A stretch of 64,000 bases of DNA from Candidatus Heimdallarchaeota archaeon (GTDB lineage: Archaea; Asgardarchaeota; Heimdallarchaeia; Hodarchaeales; Hodarchaeaceae). The DNA lies in assembly GCA_020353515.1 (NCBI GenBank), contig CP070695.1, positions 3,823,908 through 3,887,907 on the forward strand. Direction: 5' to 3'. How positions within the stretch are numbered: the first letter of the stretch is position 1; each line of letters opens with the position of its first letter. Below are positions 47,654 through 57,159 of the stretch, one piece after another. Below the pieces are notes generated by a model, which was given only the letters and a program-made list of their open reading frames with translations, was not told where the DNA came from and ran no database searches. The position numbers and the translations under genes are program-made.

Positions 47654-48637
47654 TTGGTAGGTTTAATTAGTGATTTTGATGTTATAGTTGTAGGAGGGGG
47701 TCCTGCTGGTCTTTCTGCAGGAATAATTTCCTCATTGAAGGGATTAGTCACAGCAGTTTTTGAAGGGGGAACATGGGGAGGATTATTAAGCACCATCTAC
47801 CCGAAAAAGAAAATCTATAATTATCCTGGGACGCCTCGTATACGTGCAGAACATCTCGTTTCAGAGTGGGTTCGTCAAGCTGCAGATCATGGAGTCCATC
47901 TCATAAAAGAGCGGGTAACTAGGATTTACAAGAACCTTCAGGTTGAAACTTCCGAAGATACAATCTATCAGGCAAAATCAGTTATCATTGCAACGGGAAT
48001 GAAACCTAATGAATTAGGGATCCCTGGTGAATCAAAACTCTCTAAAAAGGACAGAGGGGTATACCCTTACGTAACTGAACCTGAAATCTTTTATAACCGT
48101 CGTGTATTAGTTGTAGGTGGTGGAGACACCGCTATTGATGCGGTCATCGATCTAAACAAAATTGCTAAGAAAGTGTATCTAGCACACCGTCGAAGTGATT
48201 TCAGAGCTTCGGAATCAAACTTGGAACTGGTAAAAAAGGAAGAAATTGCCGAAATCCTAACAAATGTAACAATAAGAGAGATTCTTGGCCAACGTAAAGT
48301 AGAGGGAGTAATTCTAGAGAATGGTATCACCCATGAGAAAATAGAACTAAATGTTGAGAAAGTCATTCTCGCGGTAGGTTTAAAACCAAACACAGAGATT
48401 TTTGACAATCTAGGACTAGAATTTCAAGGAAAGTTCCTTAAAACTGATGAACTTCAGCGTACAAATATTGAAGGAGTCTTTGCAGCTGGAGATATTGTAA
48501 CTCCCTACCAGCTAGCTACATTGGCAGCTGCTCAAGGAGCCCTAGCAGCACATGGGGCTTATCTTTATATCCGTGATCCATACTGGAAACAGGAACACAT
48601 TAAAGCGAAATCTGATATTAAACGAGAGATTGTCTAA
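47654..48637 (+). CDS. Thioredoxin-reductase-like FAD/NAD(P) oxidoreductase lacking the CxxC
   Basis: The 327-aa protein has the FAD motif V-V-G-G-G-P-A-G-L-S-A-G and the NAD(P) motif V-V-G-G-G-D-T-A-I-D. The late A-A-G-D-I-V-T-P-Y-Q-L motif matches thioredoxin reductase and type II ferredoxin-NADP reductase. In true thioredoxin reductases a C-A-T-C lies just before the NADP motif; here the segment reads Y-P-Y-V-T-E-P, so the disulfide is absent. It may be a ferredoxin-NADP reductase or feed the longin-peroxiredoxin upstream. The TTG start is fixed by a CGGAGGT SD. Confidence 0.8.
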   Translation: MVGLISDFDVIVVGGGPAGLSAGIISSLKGLVTAVFEGGTWGGLLSTIYPKKKIYNYPGTPRIRAEHLVSEWVRQAADHGVHLIKERVTRIYKNLQVETSEDTIYQAKSVIIATGMKPNELGIPGESKLSKKDRGVYPYVTEPEIFYNRRVLVVGGGDTAIDAVIDLNKIAKKVYLAHRRSDFRASESNLELVKKEEIAEILTNVTIREILGQRKVEGVILENGITHEKIELNVEKVILAVGLKPNTEIFDNLGLEFQGKFLKTDELQRTNIEGVFAAGDIVTPYQLATLAAAQGALAAHGAYLYIRDPYWKQEHIKAKSDIKREIV

Positions 48638-48679
48638 AGTATCTTTAAAGAAGTGAATTATCTGCGTCGAGGAAGAAAA

Positions 48680-50035
48680 ATGAAGGTTGTAGTTATTGGT
48701 GGTAACCCTGCAGGGTTAAGTGCTGCAAGTGCAATCCGTAGGATCCATTCTGATTGGGAAATTGATGTATACGAAAAAGACCAATATGTCTCCTATGGTG
48801 CATGCGGAATACCCTATTATGTCGCAGATGAGGTCAAGAATTTAGATCAATTAATTACACTTACAAAAGAAAAACTTGAAGAACATAGAAATATTCCAGT
48901 CCATTTATTTCATGAGGTTATTAAAGTCGACTTTGAAGCCAAAATGGTTTTAGTAAGGGATCTTAAGAGTCCTAAAGAGTTTAATAAACCATATGATCAT
49001 TTGATTATTGCTACTGGTGCTAAAGCTAAATCTGATCCGTGTTTAGACATTGATCACCCTCGAATTTTCAAAGTTCACACTTTAAATCACGCAGAGCATT
49101 TGAAATCATTTTTAGAGAATAATACAATTGATTCTGCAGTAATTATTGGGAGTGGTTATATAGGATTGGAGATGTTAGAATCTTACATAGCTCAAGGGAT
49201 AAAAGGAGAGCAAATCAGTGTTATCGGACCACGATTAATCTTTCGATCCCAAACCCAGAAATATGTGGAAGCAGAACTAAAAAATTATGGAGTGAATCTA
49301 ATTCTTCAAAAACGAGTTAAGAGAGTTGAACCTATTTCTGATACTCATTTGAAGGTAATTTTAGACGACGGACAAATTATTACAACAGATCTAATCCAAA
49401 TTTCGATAGGTGTGGTTCCAGCAACAGATATGTTCAAAAATACAAATCTTGAACTACTCCCCAATGGTGCCATTATTACAAATCAATTTATGCAAACTAA
49501 TATCCCAGATGTTTATGCAGCTGGCGATTGTGCCTCTTCTTATCATCAAATTCTAAAGAAAAATGTGTATATCCCTCTAGCTCCAGCAGCTAACAAGCAA
49601 GGCCGTATAGCAGGATCTTACATTGCTGGAAAGAAAGATTCCCCCTTTCCAGGTGTTGTAGGTACAGCTATCTATAAGGTACTTGATTTGTATTGTGCTA
49701 CAACAGGAATAACTCAAAAAGAAGCAAAACAACTAGGATATGATGCTCAGTTCATTAATATTGAAAGTATGGAAATTGCACATTATTATCCTGGAGCTAA
49801 AAAAATGTCCGTCTCACTTATTTTTGACGCAGAAAGTCATCTACTTTTAGGAGCGGAAATAACTGCTCCAAGTACATTAGGGGCAAAGAAAATTGATGTG
49901 TTTGCAACTGCACTTGCAGCAAAGATGCGTATAGACGACATTCAAAAGCTTGATCTTTCTTATGCTCCACCATTTGCTCCAGTATGGGATCCAATTTTAA
50001 TAGCTGCAAATGTTGCAAGGAAAAAATGTAGATAG
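48680..50035 (+). CDS. CoA-disulfide reductase / NADH oxidase-like flavoprotein
   Basis: The ~451-aa protein shows V-V-V-I-G-G-N-P-A-G-L-S-A-A, V-S-Y-G-A-C-G-I-P-Y-Y with the single redox Cys of the family, A-A-G-D-C-A-S and a C-terminal dimerisation domain. The single-Cys arrangement is that of CoA-disulfide reductases and NAD(P)H oxidases rather than the dithiol disulfide reductases. I start at ATG 48680 after GAGGAAG; GTG 48653 would add nine residues. It follows the TrxR-like gene on the same strand, so both may be one transcript of the redox island. Confidence 0.8.
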   Translation: MKVVVIGGNPAGLSAASAIRRIHSDWEIDVYEKDQYVSYGACGIPYYVADEVKNLDQLITLTKEKLEEHRNIPVHLFHEVIKVDFEAKMVLVRDLKSPKEFNKPYDHLIIATGAKAKSDPCLDIDHPRIFKVHTLNHAEHLKSFLENNTIDSAVIIGSGYIGLEMLESYIAQGIKGEQISVIGPRLIFRSQTQKYVEAELKNYGVNLILQKRVKRVEPISDTHLKVILDDGQIITTDLIQISIGVVPATDMFKNTNLELLPNGAIITNQFMQTNIPDVYAAGDCASSYHQILKKNVYIPLAPAANKQGRIAGSYIAGKKDSPFPGVVGTAIYKVLDLYCATTGITQKEAKQLGYDAQFINIESMEIAHYYPGAKKMSVSLIFDAESHLLLGAEITAPSTLGAKKIDVFATALAAKMRIDDIQKLDLSYAPPFAPVWDPILIAANVARKKCR

Positions 50036-50059
50036 ATTCAATTTATTTGAGCCAGAACA

Positions 50060-50902
50060 TTAATCATTCGGCAAAAAATAATCTTTTTCTTCCTCAAATA
50101 ACTTAACTAATTTTCCTAGGACAGCTGACTCATCAGGGGAGATATGTTCATCTTGTTTTGATATTTCCTTAACAGCTGGGAGAAAATTATTCAGGAAATT
50201 TTCCCTTGTTATTCTTTCAGTTTCCCCTAATTTCCCAGAGTTACGAGCCACTGTGAAAGCTCTGTAAAAAAGCTCCTTGTTTTTCCCAAGGTTTTTGATT
50301 ATCTCTCTTTCTTCTTCAGATAATGTCCTTTTTTTGAGAACAGCCTCTTTAAACCCGTTTAAAACCTTATCAAAACCCCCAAGGCTTGGATGTAATTCAA
50401 CTATATAATGTAATATATTTCGAATATTGATTACCCGAATCGGATCATCCTCGATAATCGCATAAGAATAACCTTGAACTTCCATCATATGAAGAGCATA
50501 CGCCACTGTGTCAGTCTTTTTGAGAACAACAGGCGATTTTAACATTACTTCTCGAATTGGTTTTTCTAAATTTATAGGGATTTCATTGCATACTCTTCGA
50601 AGTAGAGATCGTTCAGTAAATATCCCTTCTATCGATTTTTCTGAACCTACAACAACTACTGAGCATTTCTGTTGATCAATCATCAACCTAACTACTTCTT
50701 TTACAGGCATATTATGGGGAACTTCGAGCGCTAGTGATTCGATTCCACCAACTTCTTCAAGAGAATCCTCTAATATCGCTTTTTCGATTCTAGAATCCGT
50801 TAGTGGTTTTCTCTTTCCAACCACTATATCGCTGTTACAATTGGAACAATAAAGGGATCCAGGTAGGTTCTCATGCCCACAAACAGTACATTTTATCATC
50901 AA
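50060..50902 (-). CDS. Zinc-ribbon protein with two CBS domains
   Basis: Residues 1-25 are a zinc ribbon (C-T-V-C-G-H and C-S-N-C). Residues ~65-185 hold two CBS motifs (V-V-V-G-S-E-K-S-I-E-G-I-F-T-E and Y-A-I-I-E-D-D-P), the adenosine-nucleotide-binding module. The last ~90 residues are helical and unfamiliar. CBS pairs usually sense AMP, ATP or SAM. The gene follows the OFOR beta/alpha pair on the same strand and converges on the flavoprotein gene, so it could sense energy state for that oxidoreductase; that is inference. Confidence 0.7.
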   Translation of the reverse strand: MMIKCTVCGHENLPGSLYCSNCNSDIVVGKRKPLTDSRIEKAILEDSLEEVGGIESLALEVPHNMPVKEVVRLMIDQQKCSVVVVGSEKSIEGIFTERSLLRRVCNEIPINLEKPIREVMLKSPVVLKKTDTVAYALHMMEVQGYSYAIIEDDPIRVINIRNILHYIVELHPSLGGFDKVLNGFKEAVLKKRTLSEEEREIIKNLGKNKELFYRAFTVARNSGKLGETERITRENFLNNFLPAVKEISKQDEHISPDESAVLGKLVKLFEEEKDYFLPND

Positions 50903-50931
50903 AGTTTCCTCTTAATGATTAGTTCTTTAAA

Positions 50932-51948
50932 CTAGGTAACAGTCCAAGTTTCTCCTTCATTTAGTAATTCTTGGATTGATTTGGTGCGATTCTTTTTAGC
51001 TTCTCTCATTGATTGGTCTAACATATCATCGTAGGTCTCTTTTTGTATTGCTCTAAATACACCAACCGGTTCAGGAAATTGAGGGTGACACATTCGTGAT
51101 AAAAAGAAGGCTAAAGTAGATTCTGTAGCGTATTCATCATGATGAAGTAAATCTTTTTCATTAAATCCTGCATCTTTAAATTTAATAACTTTTGGAGTTA
51201 AACCATGAAGAAAGATACCTTTTTCACGATCCCGACCGAAAACCATAGGTTCACCATGTTTAAGCTCCAAGATATTATCGTACCTCAATTCTTTATCTGT
51301 GGCATATTTAAACGTTCCATCGTTAAAAATCAGACAGTTTTGGTAGATTTCGATAAATGCAGTTCCCTTATGATCAGCAGCTCGTCGAAGAATCTCTCGC
51401 ATATGATCACCGTAGGAATAAACTGTTCTAGCAATGAATGTAGCCTCAGCACCAAGGGCCCATGAAATAGGATTTACTGCATAATCAAGAGATCCCGTTG
51501 GGGAAGATTTAGTTCGTTTTCCAAAAATTGAGGTGGGAGAGTATTGTCCTTTCGTTAAACCATAAATTTGATTGTTAAATAAGAGAATTTTAATGTTGAC
51601 ATTTCTCCTCATTGCATGCATCAAATGGTTTCCTCCAATACTTAATCCATCACCATCTCCCGTTATCACCCAGACAGAAAGATCAGGACGACTACATTTG
51701 AGTCCTGTAGCAATTGCTGGAGCCCTTCCATGAATAGTATTCATCCCATAGGTGTTCATATAATAGGGGAATCGTGAACTACAACCAATACCACTAATGA
51801 ATACAATATTCTCCTTAGGAATGTTTAACGTTGGTAAAGTTTTCTTAATATTGGCTAAAATACTGTAATCTCCACAACCAGGACACCAACGAACATCTAG
51901 ATCAGTCGCAAAGTCTTTTGGTGCCAAAACATGTTCAGACGTTTTCAT
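50932..51948 (-). CDS. 2-oxoacid:ferredoxin oxidoreductase beta subunit (second OFOR)
   Basis: The 338-aa TPP subunit has R-W-C-P-G-C-G-D-Y, G-I-G-C-S-S-R, I-H-G-R-A-P-A-I-A-T-G, T-G-D-G-D-G-L-S-I-G-G-N-H and N-N-Q-I-Y-G-L-T-K-G-Q. It pairs with the fused gamma-alpha subunit encoded four bases upstream. The L-T-K-G-Q motif and the fused partner resemble Sulfolobus-type broad 2-oxoacid enzymes. It is clearly different from KorB at 39 kb, so the cell has two OFORs. Which oxoacid each prefers is not decided here. Confidence 0.88.
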   Translation of the reverse strand: MKTSEHVLAPKDFATDLDVRWCPGCGDYSILANIKKTLPTLNIPKENIVFISGIGCSSRFPYYMNTYGMNTIHGRAPAIATGLKCSRPDLSVWVITGDGDGLSIGGNHLMHAMRRNVNIKILLFNNQIYGLTKGQYSPTSIFGKRTKSSPTGSLDYAVNPISWALGAEATFIARTVYSYGDHMREILRRAADHKGTAFIEIYQNCLIFNDGTFKYATDKELRYDNILELKHGEPMVFGRDREKGIFLHGLTPKVIKFKDAGFNEKDLLHHDEYATESTLAFFLSRMCHPQFPEPVGVFRAIQKETYDDMLDQSMREAKKNRTKSIQELLNEGETWTVT

Positions 51949-51952
51949 AAAT

Positions 51953-53836
51953 TTATTCCACTCCTATAATAGTTGAAATTTTATTCTCGATCTCTCTTAC
52001 TTGGATTGGCCTTCCCTGCACCTTTGATAATCCAATAGTTGCAATTGAATAACGTGCTTGAACTAAAAATTGTAATTGTCCTAAGTTCATTTCAGGAATC
52101 AAGATCTTCTCATAAGACTGAATAATTTCCTCTAAATTCCGAGGGAATGGATTCAGGTACTTTAAATTCGCATTTGCAACACTAAAACCCTGTTTTCTCA
52201 TATTTTCTGCTGCTGTACGAGCTGTTCCATATGTAGAACCCCAACTCAGAACTAGCAACTTCCCATTTTTGGGACCCTCAACCTTTTGCCTTGGAATGTC
52301 GTTTGTGATTCTCTTAATCTTTTCAGCTCTTATTTTGACCATTTTCTCATGGTTCAAAGGATCATAACTAACATTACCCGTTTCATCCTCGTTCTCGAGT
52401 CCCCCAGTACGATACTCTAATCCTTTAGTGCCTGGGATCGCCCATGGCCTAACTAAATCCTCATTACGACTATAAGGTAAGAATTCCTCAGAATCTTTAA
52501 GGCCCTCGTTTGTAGGATGTTGCACTTCTATTTGTTGATATTGTGAGAGATTAGGAATTCTCCAAGGATCAATGTTATTTGCTACAAAACCATCACTAAG
52601 TATAATGACTGGAGTCATAAATTTGGTAGCAAGTCTCACGGCTTCGATCGCAGTCTCAAAACAGTCTCCAGGCGTTTGTGGAGCTATCACTGGTAAAGGA
52701 GACTCTCCATTTCGACTGAATAATGCTTGTAATAAATCTGCTTGTTCTGGTTTCGTTGGCATACCTGTACTAGGGCCTGCTCGCTGTACATTAATAACTA
52801 CAAGAGGAAGTTCAGTAATAACTGCAAGCCCTAATGCCTCAGTCATTAATGCAAATCCTGGCCCTGAGGTTCCTGCAACTCCAATAACTCCTCCAAATGA
52901 GGCGCCAATTGCTGAACCAATGGCGGCTATCTCATCCTCGGCTTGAAAAACTCGTATTCCAAATTCTTTGTGTTTAACTAACTCATGTAAGAGATCACTA
53001 GCTGGAGTAATTGGATAAGCGCCATAAAATAGTTCCTTTTTGGCGAGATTAGCTGCTGCAACTAATCCTAAACTCAGAGCTTCATTTCCTGAAATGTATT
53101 TGTAGAGTCCTGGCTCCATTTTTGCTGGAGGAACATGATATTGGATAGGAAAGAGTTCAGTGGTTTCTCCGAAATTATACCCTGCTTTTAATGTCTTAAT
53201 ATTCGCTTTTACAATAACAGGACGATGTTTGAATTTTTCTTTAATCCACTCAACAGTAGGGGTAAGGGGGCGATCAAAAAGCCAAGAAATCAACCCAAGT
53301 GCAAAAAAGTTTTTTGTCAAATTTACCTGTTTGAAAGTTAATCCCTCAGATTCCACCGCAGTCTGATTTAGTGTAGTAATGCTGACTGGATAGACACGAT
53401 AATTTCGTAAGGAATCATCCTCCAAAGGATTTTTTGTGTAACCAGCCTTTATTAGATTTTTATCAATGAAAGTATCTTGATTTACTATCAGGATTCCGTT
53501 TAGTTTTAAATCTAATAGATTGACTTTTAATGCAGCAGGATTCATCACAACAAGAGCATCAAGATCATCCCCAGGTGTTGAAATAATTTTTGACGAAAAA
53601 TGAATCTGAAAACCTGAAACACCAGCAAGTGTACCTGCGGGCGCTCGAATTTCTCCTGGAAAATCAGGAAAAGTTGAAATGTCATTGCCAAATATAACTG
53701 ATGCCGTGGTGAATTTTAAACCAGCTAATTGCATTCCATCTCCACTATCTCCTGCAAGTCGAATCACGACATGATCTAAAGTAGATACCTCTTTACTAGG
53801 AATGGTTTTCCTCTCCTCAGGGAGCATTTCTTCCAT
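51953..53836 (-). CDS. 2-oxoacid:ferredoxin oxidoreductase, fused gamma-alpha subunit
   Basis: The ~627-aa subunit has an N-terminal gamma domain (G-D-S-G-D-G-M-Q-L-A-G) and the alpha domain with Y-G-A-Y-P-I-T-P-A-S-D, then T-S-G-P-G-F-A-L-M and G-P-S-T-G-M-P-T. Y-P-I-T-P is the CoA/oxoacid-binding motif. The gamma fusion is typical of archaeal two-subunit OFORs. I place the start at ATG 53836 after GGTGA; TTG 53848 also fits. It lies downstream of the two-CBS protein gene at 53867 and may be controlled with it. Confidence 0.88.
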   Translation of the reverse strand: MEEMLPEERKTIPSKEVSTLDHVVIRLAGDSGDGMQLAGLKFTTASVIFGNDISTFPDFPGEIRAPAGTLAGVSGFQIHFSSKIISTPGDDLDALVVMNPAALKVNLLDLKLNGILIVNQDTFIDKNLIKAGYTKNPLEDDSLRNYRVYPVSITTLNQTAVESEGLTFKQVNLTKNFFALGLISWLFDRPLTPTVEWIKEKFKHRPVIVKANIKTLKAGYNFGETTELFPIQYHVPPAKMEPGLYKYISGNEALSLGLVAAANLAKKELFYGAYPITPASDLLHELVKHKEFGIRVFQAEDEIAAIGSAIGASFGGVIGVAGTSGPGFALMTEALGLAVITELPLVVINVQRAGPSTGMPTKPEQADLLQALFSRNGESPLPVIAPQTPGDCFETAIEAVRLATKFMTPVIILSDGFVANNIDPWRIPNLSQYQQIEVQHPTNEGLKDSEEFLPYSRNEDLVRPWAIPGTKGLEYRTGGLENEDETGNVSYDPLNHEKMVKIRAEKIKRITNDIPRQKVEGPKNGKLLVLSWGSTYGTARTAAENMRKQGFSVANANLKYLNPFPRNLEEIIQSYEKILIPEMNLGQLQFLVQARYSIATIGLSKVQGRPIQVREIENKISTIIGVE

Positions 53837-53866
53837 AAAAGTCACCAATTTTCAATAATTCGCTGT

Positions 53867-54346
53867 TTAAGCTCCTTCTCTCTTTTTCTGGTCTGGTTGA
53901 TCTGGTATTAAAGTATAAATACTCTCAGCAAAGTAATCTACTAAATAAGACACAAAATCTCTAACTGAGACAACACCTTTCACTTTTCCATGGTCAGTGA
54001 TGGGCATATGCATGAAATTATTCTTACTCATTGTCATCACAAGTTTGGATATTGGTTCATTTCGTTCCATGCAACACTCTAATTCCGTTGTCATTATTGA
54101 AGCTACTGGAGCTTCCTCATCTAGGGTACTATTACTTACCCATCGCACAATACATTGTTCTGTTAGAATACCCTTGAATCTCCCTTGATCGTCCAAAATG
54201 CAAACGTAATCAATTTCTTTCTCCAGCATTGATATAATAGCATCTCGAATAGTTGCTGTTTCGGGCAAGACATTAAGCTGTTTTCGAATCAATCGTTCAC
54301 AACGATCCTTTCGGAACAGATTAAGAATTGAATCTCCATACTCCAA
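53867..54346 (-). CDS. Two-CBS-domain protein
   Basis: The 159-aa protein consists mainly of two CBS motifs: V-C-I-L-D-D-Q-G-R-F-K-G-I-L-T-E and M-P-I-T-D-H-G-K-V-K-G-V-V-S-V-R-D. The start is TTG with a GGTGATT SD. It is the first gene of a run with the second OFOR and the zinc-ribbon CBS protein, so both ends of that operon carry nucleotide-sensing modules. The ligand is unknown. Confidence 0.75.
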   Translation of the reverse strand: MEYGDSILNLFRKDRCERLIRKQLNVLPETATIRDAIISMLEKEIDYVCILDDQGRFKGILTEQCIVRWVSNSTLDEEAPVASIMTTELECCMERNEPISKLVMTMSKNNFMHMPITDHGKVKGVVSVRDFVSYLVDYFAESIYTLIPDQPDQKKREGA

Positions 54347-54408
54347 TATTTAATCACCTTCTAATTTAGTTCAAACTAAAACACTTATAGTCGTACTATT
54401 GATACCAA

Positions 54409-57102
54409 TTAACTTATGGTTGAAACCAAGTATTGTAGGATGCCACCACTCTTATAGTATTCAATTTCAATATCCGAATCTAAACGCATAGTAACAGAGA
54501 ATTCGACTGTTGAACCATCTGATTTTTGTGCAATTACTTTTAGCTTCTTTTTTGGAGTTAAACCTTCGTTCAAACCAATGATGTCAAATTTTTCGGTTCC
54601 ATCAAATCCAAGTTCTTGCCATCCCTGATTCGATTCAAATTCTAATGGAAGAACACCCATACCAATAAGATTACTCCTGTGGATCCTCTCGAAAGATCTT
54701 GCTATTACTGCTTTTGTTCCAAGTAGAGCTGGCCCTTTTGCTGCCCAATCTCGTGAACTTCCCACACCATAGAGATTTGAGCCTAAGACAATCGTAGGGA
54801 TATTCTTTTGGTCATACTTCATTGCTGCATCATATACGCTAGTAATTTCATTAGTAGGATGATATCTGGTCCACCATCCTTCCTTATCGGGAGTTAGCTG
54901 GTTTTTGACCCGTACATTTGCGAAAGTTCCCCTCATCATAACTTCGTGATTCCCTCTTCGACTACCATATGTATTAAATTCTAGTTCAGATATTCCTTTG
55001 TCTATCAAATATTTCCCTGCTGGACTTTCTGTAGCTATGGCCCCTGCGGGAGAAATATGATCTGTCGATACTTTATCTTCAAGCAGGATTAATACGTTAG
55101 CTTCCTTGATATCCTCGGGTTCCTTAGGTTCTGGGGAAAAGAATTTCTTACTGAAAAACGGAGGTTTTTTAATATATGTAGAAGAAGGATCCCATTCAAA
55201 AAGAGTTGTTGTAGGAGCTTCTAATTTTTGCCAATAAGGATCTCCTTCTGTTATCTTAGCATATTCTTTCTTATAAATTTCAGCTGAAATACAACGATTG
55301 ATAGCATCTTGTATCTCTTCCTGACTAGGCCAGATATCTTTCAGAAATACAGGTTTTCCATTTGGTGTATAGCCAATCGGTTCAGTCGTTATATCAATGT
55401 CAATGGTTCCTGCCAAGGCATATGTTACAACTAGCATTGGAGATGCAAGGAAATTTCCACGAGTTAATTGGTGAATTCGCCCACCATAATTCCGATTTCC
55501 ACTTAGAATGGACGTAACGTACAAATCATTTTCTCTGATGACATCTTCAATTTCTGTTCTTAGTGGACCACTATTTCCAATACACGTTGTACAACCATAT
55601 CCAACAAGATGGAAACCTAAAGCTTCTAGATATGGGGAGAGACCAAGATCATCAAGATAATCAGTCACAACTTTGGAGCCTGGGGCTAAGCTAGTCTTAA
55701 TGTTAGATTTCACTCTCAATCCTAATTCAACAGCTTTCTTTGCTAATAAGCCTGCACCCACCATAACTGATGGATTCGAAGTATTTGTACAAGATGTGAT
55801 TGCAGCAATAACTAGATCTCCCTCTTTGATGGGCCAAGACATCCCATCTAAATCAACGTTAGTAACTAACCGTTCTCTTCCCCGGGCTCTTGTATGTTCA
55901 TCTAAAAACTTGTTTAACCTAGGTTTAACTTCAGAAATAACAACCTGTTCTTCAGGATTTAATGGACCAGATATAGATGATTTGATTTTACTCAAGTCTA
56001 CCTCAATAACCTCAGTAAATGTTGGATCAGGCGTATCAGGATTCCGAAAGAGTTTATTCTTCTTTGCATAATTTTCAACGAATTTGATATGCTCAGGATC
56101 TCTACCACTTAATTTCAAATATGAAATAGTCTGATCATCAATTGGGAAGAATCCAATAGTGATTGCTTGCTCTGGAGACATGTTTGAGAGGGATGCTCGA
56201 TCTGGAACGGTCAAACTCGCAACTCCTGGCCCAAAATATTCTACAAATCGTCCAACTAGACTTCTCTTTCGGAGGATTTCAGTTATAGTTAATACAAGGT
56301 CGGTCGCTGTAGTCCCCTCAGGGAGTGTTCCAGTTAATTTGATTCCTATAACTTCAGGAAGAGGTATATAATATGGTTGGCCCAACATTACCGCTTCTGC
56401 TTCTATTCCCCCAACTCCCCAGCCAATCACAGCAACACCATTCACCATTGGAGTATGTGAATCTGTACCAACACACGTATCTGGAACAGCAGTTTTTTCT
56501 CCTTTAAAGTCTCGAATATCAACAACTGATGCTAAATATTCTAAATTTACTTGATGGCAAATCCCCGAACCAGTGGGTACAATTCTTGTGTTATCAAAAG
56601 AATTTTGTGCCCATTTAATCAACTTATAACGCTCACTATTCCTTTCATATTCTTTCTCCAAATTTAGCGGATAAGCATCATGAACCCCAAAAAAATCCAC
56701 TTGAACACTATGATCAATAACTAAATCTGTTGGGATTAATGGATTAATTTTAGTAGGGTCTCCACCCAGTTCATGGACAGCATCTCGAATAGCAGCCATA
56801 TCCACAATCAATGGCACACCTGTTAAATCTTGTAAAAGGACACGAGAAGGCATGTATGGGATTGTTTGCCCAGTAGACTGAGGCCAATTCGCAACAGTAT
56901 TCACATGTTCAAGAGTGACAAGTTTACCATCAAAATTTCGGATATTATTTTCAAGAAGTACGCGAATCGAAAAAGGTAGTTGATCAAGATCTAAATCCGC
57001 AAGTTTGGCTAATATTGGTAGGCTATAAACTGTACATTCGCCTAAACTTAAATCTTGTTTCATTTTAGTTTGTTTGATAATATCCTCATTTATTTCGCTC
57101 AT
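54409..57102 (-). CDS. acnA: Aconitate hydratase AcnA/IRP-type (897 aa)
   Basis: The protein has the AcnA/IRP1-type length and layout. V-G-T-D-S-H-T-P-M-V-N-G lies early. The cluster cysteines are in T-S-C-T-N-T-S and G-C-T-T-C-I-G-N-S-G, with S-R-R-G-N-H-E-V-M-M-R-G-T and Y-G-V-G-S-S-R-D-W-A-A-K-G in the swivel domain. It interconverts citrate and isocitrate. With the 639-aa aconitase at 31-33 kb the window holds two phylogenetically different aconitases; one could serve 2-methylisocitrate chemistry or another condition. It is flanked by a CBS gene and the proline-rich protein at the end of the ubiquitin cluster. Confidence 0.93.
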   Translation of the reverse strand: MSEINEDIIKQTKMKQDLSLGECTVYSLPILAKLADLDLDQLPFSIRVLLENNIRNFDGKLVTLEHVNTVANWPQSTGQTIPYMPSRVLLQDLTGVPLIVDMAAIRDAVHELGGDPTKINPLIPTDLVIDHSVQVDFFGVHDAYPLNLEKEYERNSERYKLIKWAQNSFDNTRIVPTGSGICHQVNLEYLASVVDIRDFKGEKTAVPDTCVGTDSHTPMVNGVAVIGWGVGGIEAEAVMLGQPYYIPLPEVIGIKLTGTLPEGTTATDLVLTITEILRKRSLVGRFVEYFGPGVASLTVPDRASLSNMSPEQAITIGFFPIDDQTISYLKLSGRDPEHIKFVENYAKKNKLFRNPDTPDPTFTEVIEVDLSKIKSSISGPLNPEEQVVISEVKPRLNKFLDEHTRARGRERLVTNVDLDGMSWPIKEGDLVIAAITSCTNTSNPSVMVGAGLLAKKAVELGLRVKSNIKTSLAPGSKVVTDYLDDLGLSPYLEALGFHLVGYGCTTCIGNSGPLRTEIEDVIRENDLYVTSILSGNRNYGGRIHQLTRGNFLASPMLVVTYALAGTIDIDITTEPIGYTPNGKPVFLKDIWPSQEEIQDAINRCISAEIYKKEYAKITEGDPYWQKLEAPTTTLFEWDPSSTYIKKPPFFSKKFFSPEPKEPEDIKEANVLILLEDKVSTDHISPAGAIATESPAGKYLIDKGISELEFNTYGSRRGNHEVMMRGTFANVRVKNQLTPDKEGWWTRYHPTNEITSVYDAAMKYDQKNIPTIVLGSNLYGVGSSRDWAAKGPALLGTKAVIARSFERIHRSNLIGMGVLPLEFESNQGWQELGFDGTEKFDIIGLNEGLTPKKKLKVIAQKSDGSTVEFSVTMRLDSDIEIEYYKSGGILQYLVSTIS

Positions 57103-57159
57103 GTTCTAAAGATTGGAAATAATAAATTTAAGATTTAGGATGGTTTTTTTCGTAATATT

